A stretch of 64,000 nucleotides of DNA from Xenorhabdus ishibashii (GCF_002632755.1 NZ_NJAK01000001.1:1488001-1552000); one strand, 5' to 3'; positions 21,518 to 35,674 are shown, numbered from the stretch's first letter. A program made the numbers and translations. The notes: generated by a model from the letters alone, not told the origin.

Positions 21518-23367
21518 TTAACTCCCCAGTTTGGTTTTATCACGCACAGCACCTTTGTCAGCACTGGTCGCCAGTGAAGCATAAGCACGTAATGCCAAAG
21601 AGACCTGACGCTTACGATCCTTAGGTGTCCACGCCTTATCTCCGCGAGAGCATTCAACCTGTGTACGCTCTTCCAGTTCAGCTTCCGTTACATCCAACTG
21701 AATTTTACGGTTTGGAATATCAATATTGATAATATCACCATCATAAATCAGGCCAATCAAACCACCATTTGCTGCTTCTGGAGAGACGTGACCAATAGAT
21801 AAGCCCGATGTTCCGCCTGAGAAACGCCCATCCGTAATCAATGCACAACTTTTTCCCAATCCCATAGATTTAAGATACGTGGTGGGATAGAGCATCTCTT
21901 GCATACCAGGGCCACCTTTCGGTCCTTCATAGCGAATAACAACTACATCGCCCGCCACTACTTTTCCACCGAGAATAGCTTCTACTGCATCTTCCTGACT
22001 TTCATAAACTTTGGCTGGACCACGGAAGGTCAGAATTTCTTTATCAACGCCTGCTGTTTTTACAATGCAGCCATCTCTTGCAATATTGCCAAACAAAACA
22101 GCCAATCCACCATCCTGACTGTAAGCATGGGTACGTTCACGAATACATCCTGCTTCGCGATCCATATCCAGCGATGGCCAACGACAGTCCTGTGAGAAGG
22201 CTCGTGTAGTGCGAATTCCAGCAGGACCCGCTGAATACATGCTCTTAACACTTTCATCGTTTGTCAGCATGATATCGTACTGAGACAACGTTTGTGGCAA
22301 GTTCAAACCCAAAACATTGTTCACTTCGCGATGTAAAAGCCCTGCGCGATCAAGCTCCCCCAAGATCCCAATCACACCACCAGCACGATGGACGTCTTCC
22401 ATATGGTATTTCTGAGTGCTCGGAGCAACTTTACATAAATGCGGCACCTGACGAGACAAACGATCAATATCCGCCATAGTGAAGTCAATTTCACCTTCCT
22501 GCGCTGCGGCCAACAAATGTAAAACGGTGTTAGTTGAACCGCCCATAGCTATATCCAATGTCATCGCATTTTCAAATGCGGCTTTGGTCGCAATATTACG
22601 TGGGAGAGCACTATCATCGTTTTGCTCATAATAGCGTTTAGTCAGTTCAACAATACGTTTGCCCGCATTAATAAACAGCGCCTTACGATCTGCGTGCGTA
22701 GCGAGTAGTGAACCATTACCTGGTTGTGAAAGGCCAAGCGCTTCGGTCAGACAATTCATCGAATTTGCTGTAAACATACCAGAGCAGGAACCGCACGTCG
22801 GACACGCCGAACGTTCAATTTGATCACTTTGTTCATCACTGACATTGGGGTCGGCACCCTGGATCATGGCATCGACCAAATCCAGTTTGATAAGTTGGTC
22901 GGATAATCGTGTCTTACCCGCTTCCATTGGACCACCAGAAACAAAAATCACCGGAATATTTAAGCGCAAAGATGCCATCAACATGCCTGGCGTGATTTTG
23001 TCGCAGTTGGAGATACACACCATAGCATCAGCACAGTGAGCATTGACCATGTATTCTACTGAGTCAGCAATCAATTCACGCGAAGGTAATGAATAGAGCA
23101 TTCCACCATGTCCCATCGCGATACCATCATCAACAGCGATGGTATTAAACTCTTTCGCCACCCCCCTGATGCCTCAATCTGTTCTGCCACCAGCTTGCCA
23201 AGATCACGCAAATGTACATGTCCTGGCACAAACTGCGTGAATGAGTTAACAACCGCAATGATAGGCTTTCCAAAATCGGCATCGGTCATACCTGTAGCTC
23301 GCCATAAGGCTCTGGCTCCCGCCATATTGCGGCCATGAGTCGTCGTAGCAGAACGATATTTAGGCAT
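21518..23367 (-). pseudogene. ilvD: dihydroxy-acid dehydratase IlvD, frameshifted near codon 69
   Basis: IlvD dehydrates dihydroxy acids to 2-keto acids in valine and isoleucine synthesis, using an Fe-S cluster. The N-terminal frame starts [20 protein letters not shown] at 23367 (GGAG 9 nt upstream) and runs to IEASGG. The rest ([20 protein letters not shown] to [13 protein letters not shown]) is in another frame. The junction is a run of six G on the minus strand (23161-23166); seven would restore the family sequence SGGVAKEF. The combined length would be about 616 residues, as in E. coli, and cluster cysteines ([16 protein letters not shown]) are intact. A true frameshift would make the cell auxotrophic for Ile/Val, so sequencing error or recent mutation are both possible. 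Confidence 0.9.
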
Positions 23368-23458
23368 TGTCTTCACTCCCATGTCTTATTTGTGTATCAA
23401 TTAACTTCAGCGATCAAAACAGGCGGGGAACGACCGCCTGTTGAGTTTTATATTTTTT

Positions 23459-24385
23459 TTAAGGGTTAACTGGATCCAACCAACCCCATTTATCTTCTGT
23501 TTTACCATTAAATAAGCCAAAGAACGCACTTTGGATTTTTTTAGTGACTGGGCCACATTTGCCGATACCCACCTGAATACCATCTACACTACGAACCGGT
23601 GTAATTTCCGCAGCCGTTCCTGTCATAAAGACTTCATCCGCTAAATAAAGCGATTCACGAGAAAGTGCCTGTTCACGCACTTCCAGACCAAGATCCTGTG
23701 CCAACTTGATAATGGCATCACGGGTGATCCCTGGCAGGGCAGATGACGTAAATGGCGGTGTGAATAGAATTCCATCCTTCACTTCAAATAGGTTTTCGCC
23801 CGCACCTTCTGAAATATAACCATGAACATCCAGTGCAATACCTTCCTGGTAACCATGACGTCGCGCTTCACTTCCCACCAGCAAAGAAGAGAGGTAATTA
23901 CCCCCTGCTTTTGCACCTGTAGGGATCGTATTTGCTGCCACACGGTTCCATGAAGAAACCATCGCATCAATGCCCTGCTCCAACGCTTCTTCACCAAGAT
24001 AAGCTCCCCACGGGAAAGCAGCAATGATAACGTCTGTTTTATAGCCAGCAGGTGGGTTGACTCCCATTCCAACATCACCCACAAATACCAATGGACGAAT
24101 GTAAGCACTGATCAATTTATTTTTACGTAGCGTTTCACGGCAAGCTTCCATCAATTCGTCCACACTTTGGCTCACTGGAAAACGGTAAATCTTGGCTGAG
24201 TCACGCAAGCGCTGCATATGTTCACGATGACGAAAAACAACGGGCCCTTTGTGGGAGTCATAGCAACGAATCCCCTCAAATACCGAAGTACCATAATGTA
24301 AGGCATGGGACATAACGTGAACTTTAGCATCTGCCCAAGGCACCATTTCTCCATTGAACCAAATATAATCAGCTTGCTTTGTCAT
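23459..24385 (-). CDS. ilvE: branched-chain amino acid aminotransferase IlvE
   Basis: IlvE performs the last step of isoleucine, valine and leucine synthesis, transferring the amino group from glutamate to the 2-keto acids. The 308-residue protein is a fold-type IV PLP enzyme. The Schiff-base lysine is K159 in PTGAKAGGNYLSSL, with VMSHALHYGTSVFEGIRCY near the N-terminus and VFMTGTAAEITPVRSVDG toward the C-terminus forming the substrate and phosphate pockets. It lies 91 nt before ilvD and 24 nt after ilvM. Confidence 0.97.
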   Translation of the reverse strand: MTKQADYIWFNGEMVPWADAKVHVMSHALHYGTSVFEGIRCYDSHKGPVVFRHREHMQRLRDSAKIYRFPVSQSVDELMEACRETLRKNKLISAYIRPLVFVGDVGMGVNPPAGYKTDVIIAAFPWGAYLGEEALEQGIDAMVSSWNRVAANTIPTGAKAGGNYLSSLLVGSEARRHGYQEGIALDVHGYISEGAGENLFEVKDGILFTPPFTSSALPGITRDAIIKLAQDLGLEVREQALSRESLYLADEVFMTGTAAEITPVRSVDGIQVGIGKCGPVTKKIQSAFFGLFNGKTEDKWGWLDPVNP

Positions 24386-24409
24386 TCTTAATTTTCCTTC
24401 AATCGCGCA

Positions 24410-24667
24410 TTATGCGCTTATTAATCGTGATTCTTTGTGTTTGATCTCAACACCAGCCACATCCACCAATTTCGTCAATTGAGAAAAAAGCAAATTAACT
24501 GGACGCTGGCTAGACACGGTGAGTTCAATATTTACATTATCACTATCTGTTATATGATCCATATTCAATGCGCATATCTGAAACCCGCGGTGACGGGTGA
24601 CTCTCAAAATCCGTTCCAAAATCTCAGGACAAAAACGCACTTTGATAGCAAGTTGATGCTGTCTCAT
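24410..24667 (-). CDS. ilvM: acetolactate synthase II small subunit IlvM
   Basis: IlvM is the regulatory/stabilising subunit of acetohydroxyacid synthase II, partner of IlvG. The 85-residue protein is a single ACT-type domain ([24 protein letters not shown]). AHAS II is the valine-insensitive isozyme in enterobacteria. The start overlaps the ilvG stop by 4 nt (ATGA), which fits equimolar synthesis of the two subunits. Confidence 0.95.
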   Translation of the reverse strand: MRQHQLAIKVRFCPEILERILRVTRHRGFQICALNMDHITDSDNVNIELTVSSQRPVNLLFSQLTKLVDVAGVEIKHKESRLISA

Positions 24668-26310
24668 AATGATTTCTCCAACATGGTTTCGTTACTTGCG
24701 CCTGGTGGAACCAATGGCCAGACATTCTCTGACTCATCAATAGATACATGTAATAAATACGCGCCCTCACTATTAAACAAAGCATCTAATGCTTCATTCA
24801 CTTGTGCTTTGTCAGTAATTCTCTGTCCCTGAATACCAAAAGCCTGCGCCAACGTGAGAAAATCAGGATTATCAGTTAAGATCGTTTCGCTATAACGTTT
24901 GTCAAAAAACAGCTCTTGCCACTGACGAACCATACCCAATCTTTGGTTATCCAATAAGATCAGTTTGATCGGCAATTGCTTGCGTTTAATAGTGCCTAAT
25001 TCCTGAACATTCATCATGAAGGAGCCGTCACCAGATATGCAGATAACCATATCTTCAGGACGAGCTATCTGGGCACCAACCGCCGCCGGAATGCCGAACC
25101 CCATCGTGCCTAACCCACTTGATGTGATGAAATTTTCTGGCTGACTAAAAGTCATGTGCTGAGCAGCCCACATCTGATGCTGCCCAACATCGGTTGTGAT
25201 GACCGTACTGGACGAAGCAAGTTCAGAAACCTGCTTCAACAGTAACGGAGCATAAATGCTTTCACCCTGATAGTCATAACGCCATGCATATTCGTTTTTT
25301 AATTGTTTGATTTCTTGCTGCCAGAGCTGGATCGATAAAGGCTGCTGTAAATGAGGCAATAAGATTTTTAAATCACCCAATAATGAAACATGAGTCTGAC
25401 GTAATTTATTGAATTCAACAGGATCAATATCCAAATGAATCACTTTGGCATTAGGTGCAAAAGTATTCAGCTTTCCTGTAACACGATCATCAAAACGCGC
25501 TCCAGCGGCAATTAACAAATCACAGGATTGAACGGCAAGGTTAGCAGCTTTAGTACCATGCATCCCTAACATTCCCAAATAACATTCATGTTCAAAATCT
25601 GCGGCTCCCAAACCTTTCAATGTGGAAACAACGGGGACACCCGTTTCAGATACAAAATCACGTAACTCAGGAACAGCGCCAGACATGCCAACCCCGCCAC
25701 CCACGTACAAAACAGGTTTCTGAGATGAAGCTAACAATTGACGAGCCAACTCAATTTCTTGTTTTGGGAGAGAGAAGTTAGGAGATGTCGGTATTAAATA
25801 AGGGGCAAAATCACCTTGAGCCAACTGAATATCTTTTGGTAAATCAATCAGAACAGGGCCGGGGCGATCACTCATGGCAATGGAGAAAGCATCGGCCATG
25901 ATTTGGGGTAATTTTTCCAGTGAATCAACAAGAAAACTGTGTTTTGTACAAGAAAGAGACATACCCAGTATATCGATTTCCTGAAAGGCATCTGTCCCGA
26001 TAAATTCAGAACTCACCTGGCCGGTAATAGCGACAACAGGAACGGAATCCAATAATGCGTCAGCCAATCCCGTAATTAAGTTTGTCGCTCCTGGCCCTGA
26101 TGTCGCGATGCAAACTCCTGGCTTACCACTTGCCCTCGCATAACCAATAGCTGCCATAACCGCGCCCTGCTCATGGCGACACAATATGTGCTCAACACCA
26201 CCATCATACAACGCATCATAGACTGGCATGATTGCTCCGCCTGGATAACCAAAAACTTTTTCAATTCCCTGTTTTCGTAATGCTTCTACAACCGATTGTG
26301 CCCCATTCAT
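24664..26310 (-). CDS. ilvG: acetolactate synthase II large subunit IlvG (intact)
   Basis: IlvG condenses two pyruvates, or pyruvate with 2-oxobutyrate, to acetolactate or acetohydroxybutyrate, using thiamine diphosphate, FAD and Mg2+. The 548-residue protein has the catalytic E47 (CRHEQGA), the SGPGATN loop, the FAD domain, and the ThDP motif [21 protein letters not shown] ending LLDN. Unlike E. coli K-12, whose ilvG is frameshifted, this copy is full length. It follows the ilvL leader and attenuator. Confidence 0.97.
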   Translation of the reverse strand: MNGAQSVVEALRKQGIEKVFGYPGGAIMPVYDALYDGGVEHILCRHEQGAVMAAIGYARASGKPGVCIATSGPGATNLITGLADALLDSVPVVAITGQVSSEFIGTDAFQEIDILGMSLSCTKHSFLVDSLEKLPQIMADAFSIAMSDRPGPVLIDLPKDIQLAQGDFAPYLIPTSPNFSLPKQEIELARQLLASSQKPVLYVGGGVGMSGAVPELRDFVSETGVPVVSTLKGLGAADFEHECYLGMLGMHGTKAANLAVQSCDLLIAAGARFDDRVTGKLNTFAPNAKVIHLDIDPVEFNKLRQTHVSLLGDLKILLPHLQQPLSIQLWQQEIKQLKNEYAWRYDYQGESIYAPLLLKQVSELASSSTVITTDVGQHQMWAAQHMTFSQPENFITSSGLGTMGFGIPAAVGAQIARPEDMVICISGDGSFMMNVQELGTIKRKQLPIKLILLDNQRLGMVRQWQELFFDKRYSETILTDNPDFLTLAQAFGIQGQRITDKAQVNEALDALFNSEGAYLLHVSIDESENVWPLVPPGASNETMLEKSL

Positions 26311-26382
26311 CGCCGTTTCCCCTGTTACGTTTACCTTGCTGTTGGTTGTTGTGATGTCTTGTTACTTCTTGTCGAACCGCCT

Positions 26383-26420
26383 AAAAAAAACCCCCCGCGC
26401 CTTTCGGTGCGGGGGGGTTC
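26383..26420 (-). terminator. ilv operon attenuator
   Basis: On the minus strand a very G/C-rich hairpin (AACCCCCCC... pairing with ...GGGGGGTT around a CCGAAAGG loop) is followed directly by eight T. It lies 21 nt past the ilvL stop and 73 nt before ilvG. This is the terminator of the ilv attenuator: it forms when the leader ribosome does not stall at branched-chain codons. Confidence 0.92.
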
Positions 26421-26440
26421 GAATCTGGCTATTTTTCTGT

Positions 26441-26533
26441 CTAAGCCGTTCTTCGTCCAAATGCAGCCCCGCACGGTGGGATAATCACCACCACGCTAAT
26501 AATTAGGCTAATCACTAGGACAAATGCGTTCAT
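26441..26533 (-). CDS. ilvL: ilv operon leader peptide IlvL
   Basis: A 30-codon frame starts MNAFVLVISLIISVVVII and ends CGAAFGRRTA. Of residues 5-18, twelve are Val, Ile or Leu (5 V, 5 I, 2 L), the pattern of a branched-chain attenuator sensor. The C-terminal PPCGAA matches E. coli IlvL. Charged tRNA supply for Ile, Val and Leu sets ribosome position, which decides whether the downstream terminator forms. It is too short for routine gene callers. Confidence 0.92.
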   Translation of the reverse strand: MNAFVLVISLIISVVVIIPPCGAAFGRRTA

Positions 26534-27133
26534 AATTTTATTCGTTTTTAACTCGTATGCTTGACGTATATTTAAGAGTTATCACTTTCTATGATTGTTG
26601 ACAACGATTATTTTTGTTTTTTTATAACAAATTTATTTTATTTATATTTTTCATCTAGATAACCAAAAAATAGATAAATTCACTACAATTTACTCATTTT
26701 TATCTCAGAAAAAATTGCCATCTGTTTGTTTAGTAAAATAATTAATAAATAAAATAATAGAAAAACGAGTTAATCGTCTAAGTTTCGATAACATGACAAA
26801 AATGCGGTTAAAATTAATTTTTTCAGTTAATTATCATTATGGTTAATAATATATAGATTCAAACTTAATTAAATTAATCTTATGCTTTTTATTAAATCAT
26901 GATTATCGATAAGTATTACTTATTCCCGACCAATTTTTTATCACAAGAGTCTCAATTTGTTAGATTATTTATATATAACATCATGTTATTATTAAAATCC
27001 AAACAACTAAATAGTTGTCAGTATAATCATAGTGATAAATATATTTACGAACCTTTTCGCAAAATCACGAAAGGCGACTTTTCATTATTTTTTATCGATC
27101 CATGATAACAGCTTTCTTGCTAAGGAGAGCATC
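26534..27133. other. ilvL-comM divergent intergenic region (600 nt)
   Basis: Very AT-rich DNA between divergent ilvL and comM. It should hold the ilv promoter near 26580-26604 and a comM promoter near 27000-27030, where a perfect inverted repeat ACAACTA-aa-TAGTTGT (27003-27018) abuts TATAAT (27022-27027). No gene is supported; the open frame around 26899-27105 has no family features and low-complexity codon use. Confidence 0.6.
26577..26604 (-). promoter_or_regulatory. candidate ilvLGMEDA promoter
   Basis: On the minus strand TTGTCA (26599-26604) precedes a weak -10 (ATAACT or GATAAC around 26577-26583) at 15-16 nt, placing a start about 40 nt before ilvL. The -35 fits consensus well and the -10 poorly, so this is a suggestion only. 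Confidence 0.35.
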
Positions 27134-28660
27134 ATGGCACTAGCCGTTATTCATACACGGGCAACAATTGGTATCGATTCTCCTATCGTCACGATAGAAG
27201 CACATATCAGTAATGGCTTACCCGGTCTCACCCTTGTTGGTTTACCTGAAACGACCGTAAAAGAAGCCAGAGATCGTGTTCGAAGCGCTCTGATCAATAG
27301 TGGTTTTACTTATCCTCCCAAAAGGATTACCGTCAATTTAGCACCAGCAGATCTCCCCAAAGAAGGGGGAAGATATGATTTACCCATTGCTATTGCGATT
27401 TTAGCCGCATCGGAGCAAATCACGACAGGTAAGCTACATAATTATGAGTTTTTAGGTGAGTTAGCACTTTCTGGTGAAATACGGCAAGTTACGGGAGCAA
27501 TTCCCGCAGCATTGAGTGCAAAAAAAGCAGGAAGACAACTTATCCTCTCCTCAGAAAACCAAGCTGAACTGGCAATTTTGTCTCAAAACGAAACGCTAAT
27601 GGCAAATCATTTGCTGCAAGTTTGCCATTTTTTACAAGGAGAAAATGCGACCCTATCCTCTCCTTCTCCTATTGAACTACAGACTGAATCATTTGTTTTG
27701 GATATACAGGATATTATTGGGCAGGAACAAGCTAAACGGGCACTGGAGATCACAGCCGCTGGCGGTCATAATCTTCTGCTACTCGGCCCTCCAGGCACCG
27801 GCAAAACTATGCTTGCCAGCCGATTATGTGGTTTATTACCGCCATTGACGCATCAGGAAGCTCTAGACGTTGCTGCAATCAATAGCTTAGCGGGATGTCC
27901 AGTTAACCCTCAAAAATGGCATATACGCCCATTTAGAGCCCCTCATCACAGTTCATCAATGGCAGCTCTTGTTGGAGGGGGCTCAATACCTAAGCCGGGC
28001 GAAATTTCTCTTTCCCATAATGGTGTATTATTTCTAGACGAATTACCTGAATTTAACCGCAGTGTCCTTGATGCCCTGCGGGAACCGCTAGAATCTGGCG
28101 AAATAGTGATATCCCGTGCCAGAGCAAAAGTTCGTTTTCCTGCCCAGGTTCAATTGATTGCTGCCATGAACCCTAGCCCAACCGGCTATCATCAGGGGAT
28201 GCATAACCGAAGTAGTCCACACCAAGTATTACGTTACCTCTCTAAACTGTCAGGCCCTTTTTTAGATCGTTTTGATCTCTCTATTGAAGTTCCGCTACTT
28301 CCGCCAGGAATTTTAAGTCAATCATCAATAAAATATGGAGAAAGTAGTCAAGAAATCAAAAAACGCGTAACAAAGGCAAGAAAAATACAAATAGAACGGT
28401 GTGGGCGCATTAATGCTCATCTCAGTAGCAAACAAACTGAAAATATTTGCAAAATTAGCATGGAAAATGCCGTTTTTCTGGAAAATACTTTATTAAAATT
28501 AGGGCTATCTATACGTGCCTGGCACAGAATACTTAGAGTTTCTCGCACAATTGCAGACTTAAAAGAGCAAACAAAAATAGAAAAACCAGATATTATGGAA
28601 GCGCTCAGCTACCGAAGTATGGATAGGTTACTTATTCAATTACAGAAGCAGGCTGGATAA
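27134..28660 (+). CDS. comM: Mg-chelatase-like AAA+ ATPase ComM (YifB)
   Basis: ComM is a hexameric helicase that drives branch migration of recombination intermediates during natural transformation; the E. coli homologue is YifB. The 508-residue protein has an N-terminal Lon-like fold (TIGIDSPIVTIEAHISNGLPGLTLVGLPE), the Mg-chelatase AAA+ core with Walker A LLGPPGTGKTM, VLFLDELPEFNRSVLDALREPLE (Walker B), and a C-terminal helical domain. An upstream in-frame extension to 27032 exists, but the start at 27134 has AAGGAGAG before it and aligns with E. coli MSLSIVHTRA. dprA in this window is another competence-type gene. Confidence 0.94.
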   Translation: MALAVIHTRATIGIDSPIVTIEAHISNGLPGLTLVGLPETTVKEARDRVRSALINSGFTYPPKRITVNLAPADLPKEGGRYDLPIAIAILAASEQITTGKLHNYEFLGELALSGEIRQVTGAIPAALSAKKAGRQLILSSENQAELAILSQNETLMANHLLQVCHFLQGENATLSSPSPIELQTESFVLDIQDIIGQEQAKRALEITAAGGHNLLLLGPPGTGKTMLASRLCGLLPPLTHQEALDVAAINSLAGCPVNPQKWHIRPFRAPHHSSSMAALVGGGSIPKPGEISLSHNGVLFLDELPEFNRSVLDALREPLESGEIVISRARAKVRFPAQVQLIAAMNPSPTGYHQGMHNRSSPHQVLRYLSKLSGPFLDRFDLSIEVPLLPPGILSQSSIKYGESSQEIKKRVTKARKIQIERCGRINAHLSSKQTENICKISMENAVFLENTLLKLGLSIRAWHRILRVSRTIADLKEQTKIEKPDIMEALSYRSMDRLLIQLQKQAG

Positions 28661-28699
28661 GTTATCGATTGGAAGAGAGGCAACCGCCCCTCTTGCGTA

Positions 28700-28731
28700 G
28701 ATGATTAATATCAATGATGGTATTAATCATC
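28700..28731. repeat. 11-bp perfect inverted repeat across the maoP stop codon
   Basis: GATGATTAATA (28700-28710) and TATTAATCATC (28721-28731) can form an 11-bp stem with a 10-nt loop in the short gap between convergent comM and maoP. The right arm includes the maoP stop codon. There is no T-run, so it may be a 3'-end stabilising hairpin or a weak bidirectional terminator. Confidence 0.6.
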
Positions 28732-29061
28732 CGTATCGGTATAGTCCTCAGAAGAATCAAGCTGAGGTTTTCCACCGGAAAGAGTATGAAAACGTTTTGG
28801 ACGGCTAATTTTTTCCAAATACTTAGTCCACACCTTTTCCTCTGTCGTTGCAGGTGCACGTTCACCACGGCAAACTGCAACAAACAGTTTCTCCTCTTCT
28901 GTTTGAGGTTCACGTTTACCAAGGTCCAATTCATTGAACGCATGACCATAACGTTCTAACAATTGAGCCTCTTTGATGGTGAAATCACCATGACGGGAAA
29001 ATCCTCGTGGATAATTTTTATTATCAAAAAAACGATTAGTCGTGATGAAGCTTTCAGCCAT
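28723..29061 (-). CDS. maoP: macrodomain Ori organisation protein MaoP (YifE)
   Basis: In E. coli, MaoP acts with the nearby maoS site to keep the Ori macrodomain of the chromosome organised. The 112-residue protein begins [27 protein letters not shown] and ends [11 protein letters not shown], nearly identical to E. coli MaoP in length and sequence. I take the ATG at 29061, with AGGAG 8 nt upstream, over an in-frame GTG 9 nt earlier. It is divergent from hdfR and convergent with comM, as in E. coli. Confidence 0.94.
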   Translation of the reverse strand: MAESFITTNRFFDNKNYPRGFSRHGDFTIKEAQLLERYGHAFNELDLGKREPQTEEEKLFVAVCRGERAPATTEEKVWTKYLEKISRPKRFHTLSGGKPQLDSSEDYTDTDD

Positions 29062-29176
29062 CTGACACACTCCTAACTCTAAGTCATACTAATTATGGCG
29101 CGGAGTATTAGGGAGGCTTGACATTCTGTAAAACAAAATATTTAAATCTTAACGACAAAAACTATTGGAGATGCAT

Positions 29177-30013
29177 GTGGACACTGAATTACTGAAAACC
29201 TTTTTGGAAGTCAGTAAGACTCGTCACTTTGGTCGGGCAGCTGAGTCGCTCTATTTAACACAATCCGCTGTTAGTTTTCGGATCCGCCAATTAGAAAATC
29301 AGTTGGGTACCAATTTATTCACACGACATCGTAATAATATCCGCCTAACAGCGGCCGGAGAACGCCTGGTACCTTATGCAGAATCACTAATGAGTACCTG
29401 GCAATTGGCGAAGAAAGAAATCAATTATGTTGCCCAGCATACAAAACTTTCTATCGGCGCTACAGCATCCCTATGGGAAAGTTATCTAACACCCTGGATA
29501 AATACATTTTATCAACACCATCAGGAAATAAGAATCGAAACCCTGGTTTCGACACGCCAATCACTAGTCAAACAATTGCATTCTCGTGAATTAGATCTCT
29601 TAATCACCACTGAACCGCCAAAAATGGATGAGTTTCAAAGTCAGTTGATAGGTAATATCCAGCTTATTTTATTAACAACCCAGCATAATCTTGATAAGGG
29701 AGTAGAAAATTATATTAAATTAGAGTGGGGAGCTGATTTTCACCAACAAGAACAACAAATATTAAAGAATGATCATCCACCTATCATTACAACCACATCA
29801 GCGCATATTGCCAGAGAGTTATTGGATAGCGTTAATGCTGCAACCTTCCTTCCTGTACACTGGCAAAAAGAATATCCGAAACTCGTTGCTTTACCTAATG
29901 ATCAGTTAATAAAACGACCATTGTACGCTGTATGGCTACAAAACAGTGACCAACAAGCTCTTATCCAACACTTATTAAAAATTTCTGTTGAGAAAGCGCC
30001 TATAGTTACGTAG
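29177..30013 (+). CDS. hdfR: LysR-type regulator HdfR
   Basis: HdfR is a LysR-type regulator, described in E. coli as a repressor of flhDC flagellar master genes. The protein has a nearly invariant N-terminal helix-turn-helix ([42 protein letters not shown]) and an effector-binding domain after about residue 85. The GTG at 29177 is chosen because GGAG lies 6 nt before it and it matches E. coli MDTELLKTF; in-frame TTG (29165) and ATG (29171) are alternatives. It is convergent with the rrn operon end. Confidence 0.93.
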   Translation: MDTELLKTFLEVSKTRHFGRAAESLYLTQSAVSFRIRQLENQLGTNLFTRHRNNIRLTAAGERLVPYAESLMSTWQLAKKEINYVAQHTKLSIGATASLWESYLTPWINTFYQHHQEIRIETLVSTRQSLVKQLHSRELDLLITTEPPKMDEFQSQLIGNIQLILLTTQHNLDKGVENYIKLEWGADFHQQEQQILKNDHPPIITTTSAHIARELLDSVNAATFLPVHWQKEYPKLVALPNDQLIKRPLYAVWLQNSDQQALIQHLLKISVEKAPIVT

Positions 30014-30177
30014 CAACCCAAAAACAGCCTTAAAGGAGTAGTGAGCACTTGCAAAGAAAAAGAAATTAGAATTACACGAAACTAGAAATTAAAACTATAT
30101 GCCAATAAAAACATATCTCAGGACTGCAATATGTTAGAGCTATAGTACGTTGGAACTGCATACAAATGACAAATAAC

Positions 30178-30203
30178 AAAAAACCCAGCTAAATTTAGCT
30201 GGG
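30178..30203 (-). terminator. rrn operon terminator
   Basis: A perfect 20-nt palindrome CCCAGCTAAATTTAGCTGGG, followed on the minus strand by a run of T, lies 44 nt past tRNA-Trp. It ends the rRNA/tRNA transcript and is convergent with hdfR. Confidence 0.88.
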
Positions 30204-30246
30204 CTATTAATCTGAAAGCTATATCAATTATTACTTATTTGTTAAC

Positions 30247-30322
30247 TGGCAGGGGCGGAGAGACTCGAACTCCCAACACCCGGTTTTGGAGACCGGTGCT
30301 CTACCAATTGAACTACGCCCCT
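30247..30322 (-). tRNA. tRNA-Trp (anticodon CCA)
   Basis: 76 nt including encoded CCA. The acceptor stem pairs AGGGGCG with CGCCCCT, the anticodon loop reads CTCCAAA, and the T-loop is GTTCGAGTC. It is the last gene of the rrn operon, as trpT is in E. coli rrnC. Confidence 0.97.
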
Positions 30323-30330
30323 AAATACGG

Positions 30331-30407
30331 TGGCGGTGCGGACGGGACTCGAACCCGCGACCCCCGGCGTGACAGGCCGGTATTCTAACCAACTGAACTA
30401 CCGCACC
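30331..30407 (-). tRNA. tRNA-Asp (anticodon GTC)
   Basis: 77 nt including encoded CCA. The anticodon loop reads CTGTCAC and the acceptor stem pairs GGTGCGG with CCGCACC. It lies between 5S rRNA and tRNA-Trp, matching the aspT-trpT distal pair of E. coli rrnC. Confidence 0.97.
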
Positions 30408-30460
30408 ACCGAATTTTTTATCCTTGCTGCCTTTTATGCCAGCAACAAAGGGTTAATTGA

Positions 30461-30580
30461 ATGTCTGGCAGTTCCCTACTCTCGCATGGGGAGACCCCAC
30501 ACTACCATCGGCGCTACGGCGTTTCACTGCTGAGTTCGGCATGGGGTCAGGTGGGACCACCGCGCTCTTGCCGCCAGACA
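30461..30580 (-). rRNA. rrf: 5S ribosomal RNA
   Basis: About 120 nt. The ends pair (TGTCTGGCGGC with GCCAGACA), and the core GTGGTCCCACCTGACCCCATGCCGAACTCAG of enterobacterial 5S is present. Exact termini are estimated by similarity. Confidence 0.95.
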
Positions 30581-30661
30581 AATCCTGTTTTCAATCCCGA
30601 ACAAGCTGTTTTTTCTCTGAAACTGTCTTCTCTCATGCCCAAAACACCTTCGGTGTTGTCA

Positions 30662-33568
<2,907 letters not shown>

Positions 33569-33667
33569 TCACAACCCGAAGGTGTCTTCGGACTGGAGTT
33601 TTTGAGAGACTCATCAATGTTATCGTTTAACAACATTGATTGTTTCAAATTTTCAGCTTGTTCCAGA

Positions 33668-33679
33668 TTGTTAAAGAGC
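33668..33679 (-). promoter_or_regulatory. spacer boxA antitermination site
   Basis: Minus-strand GCTCTTTAACAA just upstream of 23S matches the rrn boxA (TGCTCTTTAACAA) bound by NusB-S10. It sustains antiterminated transcription into 23S. Confidence 0.85.
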
Positions 33680-33756
33680 AATGATTGCTAAACCGGCTCA
33701 CCAGCCCGCTTAGCAATCATTTTAGGCACCGTCTTTCACCCGATACCGGAGCAAAG

Positions 33757-33832
33757 TGGCGTCCCCTAGGGGATTCGAACCCCTGTTACCGCCGTGAAAG
33801 GGCGGTGTCCTAGGCCTCTAGACGAAGGGGAC
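33757..33832 (-). tRNA. tRNA-Glu (anticodon TTC) in the 16S-23S spacer
   Basis: 76 nt including CCA; the anticodon loop reads CTTTCAC and the acceptor stem pairs GTCCCCT with AGGGGAC. A single tRNA-Glu in the spacer is the rrnB/C/E/G type of E. coli, unlike rrnD, which carries tRNA-Ile and tRNA-Ala. Confidence 0.97.
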
Positions 33833-33915
33833 TTCAAGTCTTCTTCGCAGACGCTTGCTCATACTGCATTTCATCAGACAATCTGTGTGAACACTCACAT
33901 TTCACCATCGTTGGT

Positions 33916-35458
<1,543 letters not shown>

Positions 35459-35594
35459 AAAGTTTGATGCTCAAAGAATCTTACTGTTAGTTCGTAATGA
35501 ATTAACTGTCAGTCACTCTTCAAGACTTTAATCTTTTTTTGCCTTTCGGCTGAGATAGTGTCTTGCGAGTGCCCACACAGATTGTCTGATTAAT

Positions 35595-35606
35595 TTGTTA
35601 AAGAGC
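35595..35606 (-). promoter_or_regulatory. rrn leader boxA antitermination site
   Basis: Minus-strand GCTCTTTAACAA, about 140 nt upstream of 16S and downstream of promoter P2, is the leader boxA for Nus-factor antitermination. Confidence 0.88.
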
Positions 35607-35646
35607 GTTGGCAACCGGCCTTTTCTGCCGGGTTGCGAGGCTGCGT

Positions 35647-35674
35647 ATCTTACGCTTTTCGCCTCCAGAGTCAA
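35647..35674 (-). promoter_or_regulatory. rrn promoter P2
   Basis: TTGACT (35669-35674) and TAAGAT (35647-35652) are spaced by 16 nt on the minus strand, followed by a GC-rich start region. This resembles E. coli rrn P2 (TTGACT...TATTAT) and lies about 100 nt downstream of P1. Confidence 0.85.

Noticed and set aside
24664..26310. Possible ilvG frameshift as in E. coli K-12
   Set aside because: The 548-residue frame is continuous with all catalytic motifs, so this copy is intact.
26899..27105. 68-codon frame upstream of comM
   Set aside because: AT-driven composition, no ribosome site, and it overlaps the likely comM promoter.
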